Shown here piece by piece: positions 61,993 to 64,000 of a stretch of 64,000 bases of DNA. This DNA comes from Flavobacterium aquaticum. Lineage in GTDB: Bacteria > Bacteroidota > Bacteroidia > Flavobacteriales > Flavobacteriaceae. The stretch lies in NCBI RefSeq assembly GCF_003259835.1, contig NZ_QLMI01000006.1:62001-126000 (forward strand), read 5' to 3'. Position 1 is the stretch's first letter. Each line of letters opens with the position of its first letter. The notes under the pieces were generated by a model. The model saw only the letters and a program-made list of their open reading frames with translations. It made no database searches and was not told where the DNA came from. The position numbers and the translations under genes were made by a program.

Positions 61993-62000
61993 TACATTTG
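61993..62000 (+). promoter_or_regulatory. -7 element of the Lgt-like/radical SAM operon
   Basis: TACATTTG matches TAnnTTTG and ends 10 bases before the ATG at 62011, so the transcript would have almost no leader. No clear -33 box. The rest of the 181-base gap to umuC shows only the umuC palindrome. Confidence 0.5.
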
Positions 62001-62010
62001 ACAAAAACAG

Positions 62011-62751
62011 ATGACCATACCCTATGAACCAGTTGTTTTCAATTATAAAATAAATATTCATTTAATTCTTGAATATTTGGCTTTTTTTATTGCATTTAGA
62101 TACTATATTTTTTTAAGAAAGCAAACAGAAGACACTATTCCAAACTCAAACAGACTTTCAATAATATTAGGCGCTGCGTTGGGAGCCTTCTTAGGATCAC
62201 GAATAATTGGCTTCTTAGAAAACCCAATATATCCTACAGATATTAGTTCATTTATTACTATTTTAAACACAAAAACCATAATGGGTGGTTTGTTTGGAGG
62301 CTTATTGGGAGTTGAACTGGCGAAAAAAATTATTGGCGAAAAACAATCTTCGGGCGATTTATTCGTTTTCCCAATTATTGTTGGGATTTTTATTGGACGA
62401 ATTGGTTGCTTTTTATCTGGAATAAACGAATTCACCTATGGAAAAGTGACAAATTTATTCGTTGGAATGGATTTAGGTGATGGTTTAAAAAGACATCCTA
62501 TTGCGCTTTATGAATTACTATTTCTCATTTGCTTATTTGCATTTTTGTGGAAAACGAAACTAAAAAATATAAAAAATGGCATACTGTTTAAATATTTTAT
62601 GATTAGCTATTTTTCCTTCCGATTTTGCATCGAATTTTTAAAACCTAATACCTTTTTTATTTTAGGCTTAAGTTCTATACAGATTTTATGCCTAATTTGT
62701 TATCTTTATTATTATAAAACCATTTTAAATTTATTCAAAAATGCCCGTTAG
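62011..62751 (+). CDS. Lgt-like membrane protein (divergent prolipoprotein diacylglyceryl transferase homologue)
   Basis: 246 residues, about seven membrane helices. It aligns with prolipoprotein diacylglyceryl transferase: SRIIGFLENP near residue 63, TIMGGLFGGLLGVEL (89-103), IFIGRIGCFLSGINEF (126-141), RHPIALYELLFLI (161-173) and FRFCIEFLKP (203-212). It keeps the arginines of GRIG and RxxxE and the HPxxLYE motif, but the HGG His (E. coli His103) is Met91 and the GRLGN Asn (Asn146) is Cys133. So it may transfer or bind a glycerolipid other than to prolipoproteins, or be a paralogue. It overlaps the next, radical SAM gene by 11 bases. A true Lgt is presumably elsewhere. Confidence 0.85.
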   Translation: MTIPYEPVVFNYKINIHLILEYLAFFIAFRYYIFLRKQTEDTIPNSNRLSIILGAALGAFLGSRIIGFLENPIYPTDISSFITILNTKTIMGGLFGGLLGVELAKKIIGEKQSSGDLFVFPIIVGIFIGRIGCFLSGINEFTYGKVTNLFVGMDLGDGLKRHPIALYELLFLICLFAFLWKTKLKNIKNGILFKYFMISYFSFRFCIEFLKPNTFFILGLSSIQILCLICYLYYYKTILNLFKNAR

Positions 62752-64000
62752 AAATTACACCTATTACGACTATACTTTAAGCCTTTGTCCAGAATGTTTA
62801 AAGCGAATTGACGCAAAAATTGTTTTTGAAAACGATAAGGTATATATGCTAAAGCGATGCCCCGAGCATGGAAAGTCTAAAGTTTTAATCGCAGACGACA
62901 TTCCGTATTATAAAAACATAAGAAATTATAATAAACCTTCGGAAACTCCTTATAAATTTAATACCAAAACCGATTATGGTTGTCCGTATGATTGTGGATT
63001 ATGTCCAGATCATGAGCAACATTCTTGTTTGACAGTGATCGAAGTAACCGATAGATGTAATTTAACTTGCCCTACTTGCTACGCAGGCTCATCTCCAACT
63101 TATGGTAGACATCGGACATTAGATGAAATAAAAACAATGTTAGACACCATAGTTATAAATGAAAAAGAACCTGATGTTGTTCAAATTAGTGGTGGAGAAC
63201 CAACTATTCATCCCGATTTTTTTGCAATTTTAGATTATGCAAAATCACTTCCTATTCGACATTTAATGCTAAACACAAACGGTATCAAAATAGCAAAAGA
63301 CAAAGAATTTGCAAAAAAACTGAAAGGTTATTCGCCAGATTTTGAAATTTACCTACAGTTTGATTCTTTCGAGAATAGTGTTTTACAAGAATTAAGAGGT
63401 GCCGATTTGAATGAAATTAGGAAACAAGCTATTGAAAATTTGAATGAACTTAATCTTTCAACAACATTAGTAGTTACCTTACAAAAAGGGTTAAATGACA
63501 ACGAAATTGGGAAAATAATTGAATTTGCGTTACAACAAAAATGTGTTAGAGGAGTAACTTTTCAACCAACACAAATTGCCGGAAGATTAGACAACTTCAA
63601 CCCAGAAACAGACAGAATGACTTTAACAGAAGTTAGAAGAAAAATATTGGAACAAACAACCATTTTTAATCCAGATGATTTACTTCCTGTACCTTGTAAT
63701 CCAGATGCTTTAGTTATGGGATATGCATTAAAATTAGACAACGAAGTATTTCCTTTAACACGTTACATTAATCCAAATGATTTATTAGACAATAGTAAAA
63801 ACACTATTATTTACGAACAAGATAATGTACTTCAAGAAAAAATGATTGAATTATTTAGCACTGGAAATTCTGTAGAAGTTGCAGAAGAAAATTTAAAATC
63901 AATCATGTGTTGTTTACCAAATATTGATGCTCCTAATTTAGGATATGACAATTTGTTTAGAATCATCATTATGCAATTTATTGATGCTTACAATTTTGAT
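62741..64000 (+). CDS. Radical SAM enzyme of the tetraether synthase (Tes/MJ0619) type (partial, 3' end outside window)
   Basis: At least 420 residues; open to the window end. The N-terminus has CPEC (16-19) and CPEHG (40-44), a rubredoxin-like site, then CPYDCGLCPDHEQHSC (81-96), then the radical SAM triad in TDRCNLTCPTCYAG (106, 110, 113) and the SAM motif QISGGEPTIHPDF (about 149). C-terminal Cys at 319 and 390-391 may bind another cluster. This Cys layout is that of archaeal Tes and the MJ0619 group, which includes enzymes joining lipid alkyl chains; some members are annotated as pterin methyltransferases. It overlaps the Lgt-like gene by 11 bases, so a lipid substrate is a reasonable inference. 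Confidence 0.88.
   Translation, partial: MPVRNYTYYDYTLSLCPECLKRIDAKIVFENDKVYMLKRCPEHGKSKVLIADDIPYYKNIRNYNKPSETPYKFNTKTDYGCPYDCGLCPDHEQHSCLTVIEVTDRCNLTCPTCYAGSSPTYGRHRTLDEIKTMLDTIVINEKEPDVVQISGGEPTIHPDFFAILDYAKSLPIRHLMLNTNGIKIAKDKEFAKKLKGYSPDFEIYLQFDSFENSVLQELRGADLNEIRKQAIENLNELNLSTTLVVTLQKGLNDNEIGKIIEFALQQKCVRGVTFQPTQIAGRLDNFNPETDRMTLTEVRRKILEQTTIFNPDDLLPVPCNPDALVMGYALKLDNEVFPLTRYINPNDLLDNSKNTIIYEQDNVLQEKMIELFSTGNSVEVAEENLKSIMCCLPNIDAPNLGYDNLFRIIIMQFIDAYNFD

Overview
The window is AT-rich chromosomal DNA from a member of the Bacteroidota, most likely a Flavobacteriaceae species close to Flavobacterium. Four things point there: the type IX secretion protein PorT/SprT next to menaquinone methyltransferase UbiE and the lipoprotein TamA-like TamL; a mevalonate-type isoprenoid locus; many starts preceded by the Bacteroidota -7 element TAnnTTTG with no Shine-Dalgarno sequence; and SusC-like and DUF5686 envelope proteins. 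Almost all of it is ordinary core chromosome. I see no CRISPR array, rRNA operon, prophage or intact insertion sequence.

Layout. 1-8.8 kb: partial AlkA-type glycosylase, a DUF5686 outer-membrane protein, PdhB, the electron-transfer flavoprotein pair EtfBA, a DUF151 nuclease-like protein, a nucleoside symporter and ThyA. 8.8-11.0 kb: a small accessory island (two hypothetical genes and a Fic enzyme with a perfect operator-like palindrome at its promoter) sits between thyA and folA. 11.0-18.6 kb: FolA, UbiE, PorT, a TrmH-family methylase, TamL, class II aldolase and an AccD without its zinc ribbon. 18.6-24.7 kb: a haem-receptor-like TonB-dependent receptor, an ABC permease, a DUF922 putative metallopeptidase and PurH. 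24.8-30.4 kb: the mreBCD-mrdA-rodA elongasome operon. 30.4-38.5 kb: a secreted nuclease, a coiled-coil protein, the tail-specific protease, SurE, LpxB, ComEC and a periplasmic thioredoxin. 38.6-45.5 kb: a peptide-use cluster of dipeptidyl peptidase IV and three POT peptide transporters. 45.6-50.0 kb: a large hybrid sensor kinase. 50.0-52.4 kb: class II HMG-CoA reductase, a GYDIA-type GHMP kinase and tRNA-Phe. 52.5-60.1 kb: CoaX and an envelope-biogenesis series (outer-membrane protein, TPR protein, LptC, CNNM-type protein, PpiD/SurA-like isomerase). 60.1-61.8 kb: UmuD and UmuC. 62.0-64.0 kb: an Lgt-like membrane protein overlapping a radical SAM enzyme of the archaeal tetraether synthase (Tes/MJ0619) type, cut by the window end.

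The best candidate for an undescribed system is the last pair. A multi-cluster radical SAM enzyme whose closest recognisable relatives act on lipid chains is translationally coupled to an Lgt homologue that keeps the Lgt arginines but has lost the equivalents of His103 and Asn146. I infer that the pair modifies a membrane lipid. The second candidate is the Fic gene, where a 14+14 bp palindrome overlaps the -7 element and the protein has a C-terminal winged helix, which suggests autorepression.

No gene-free gap exceeds about 300 bases. The longest (3855-4125) holds the divergent pdhB and etfB promoters; the rest hold promoters, hairpins or small repeats, listed below.
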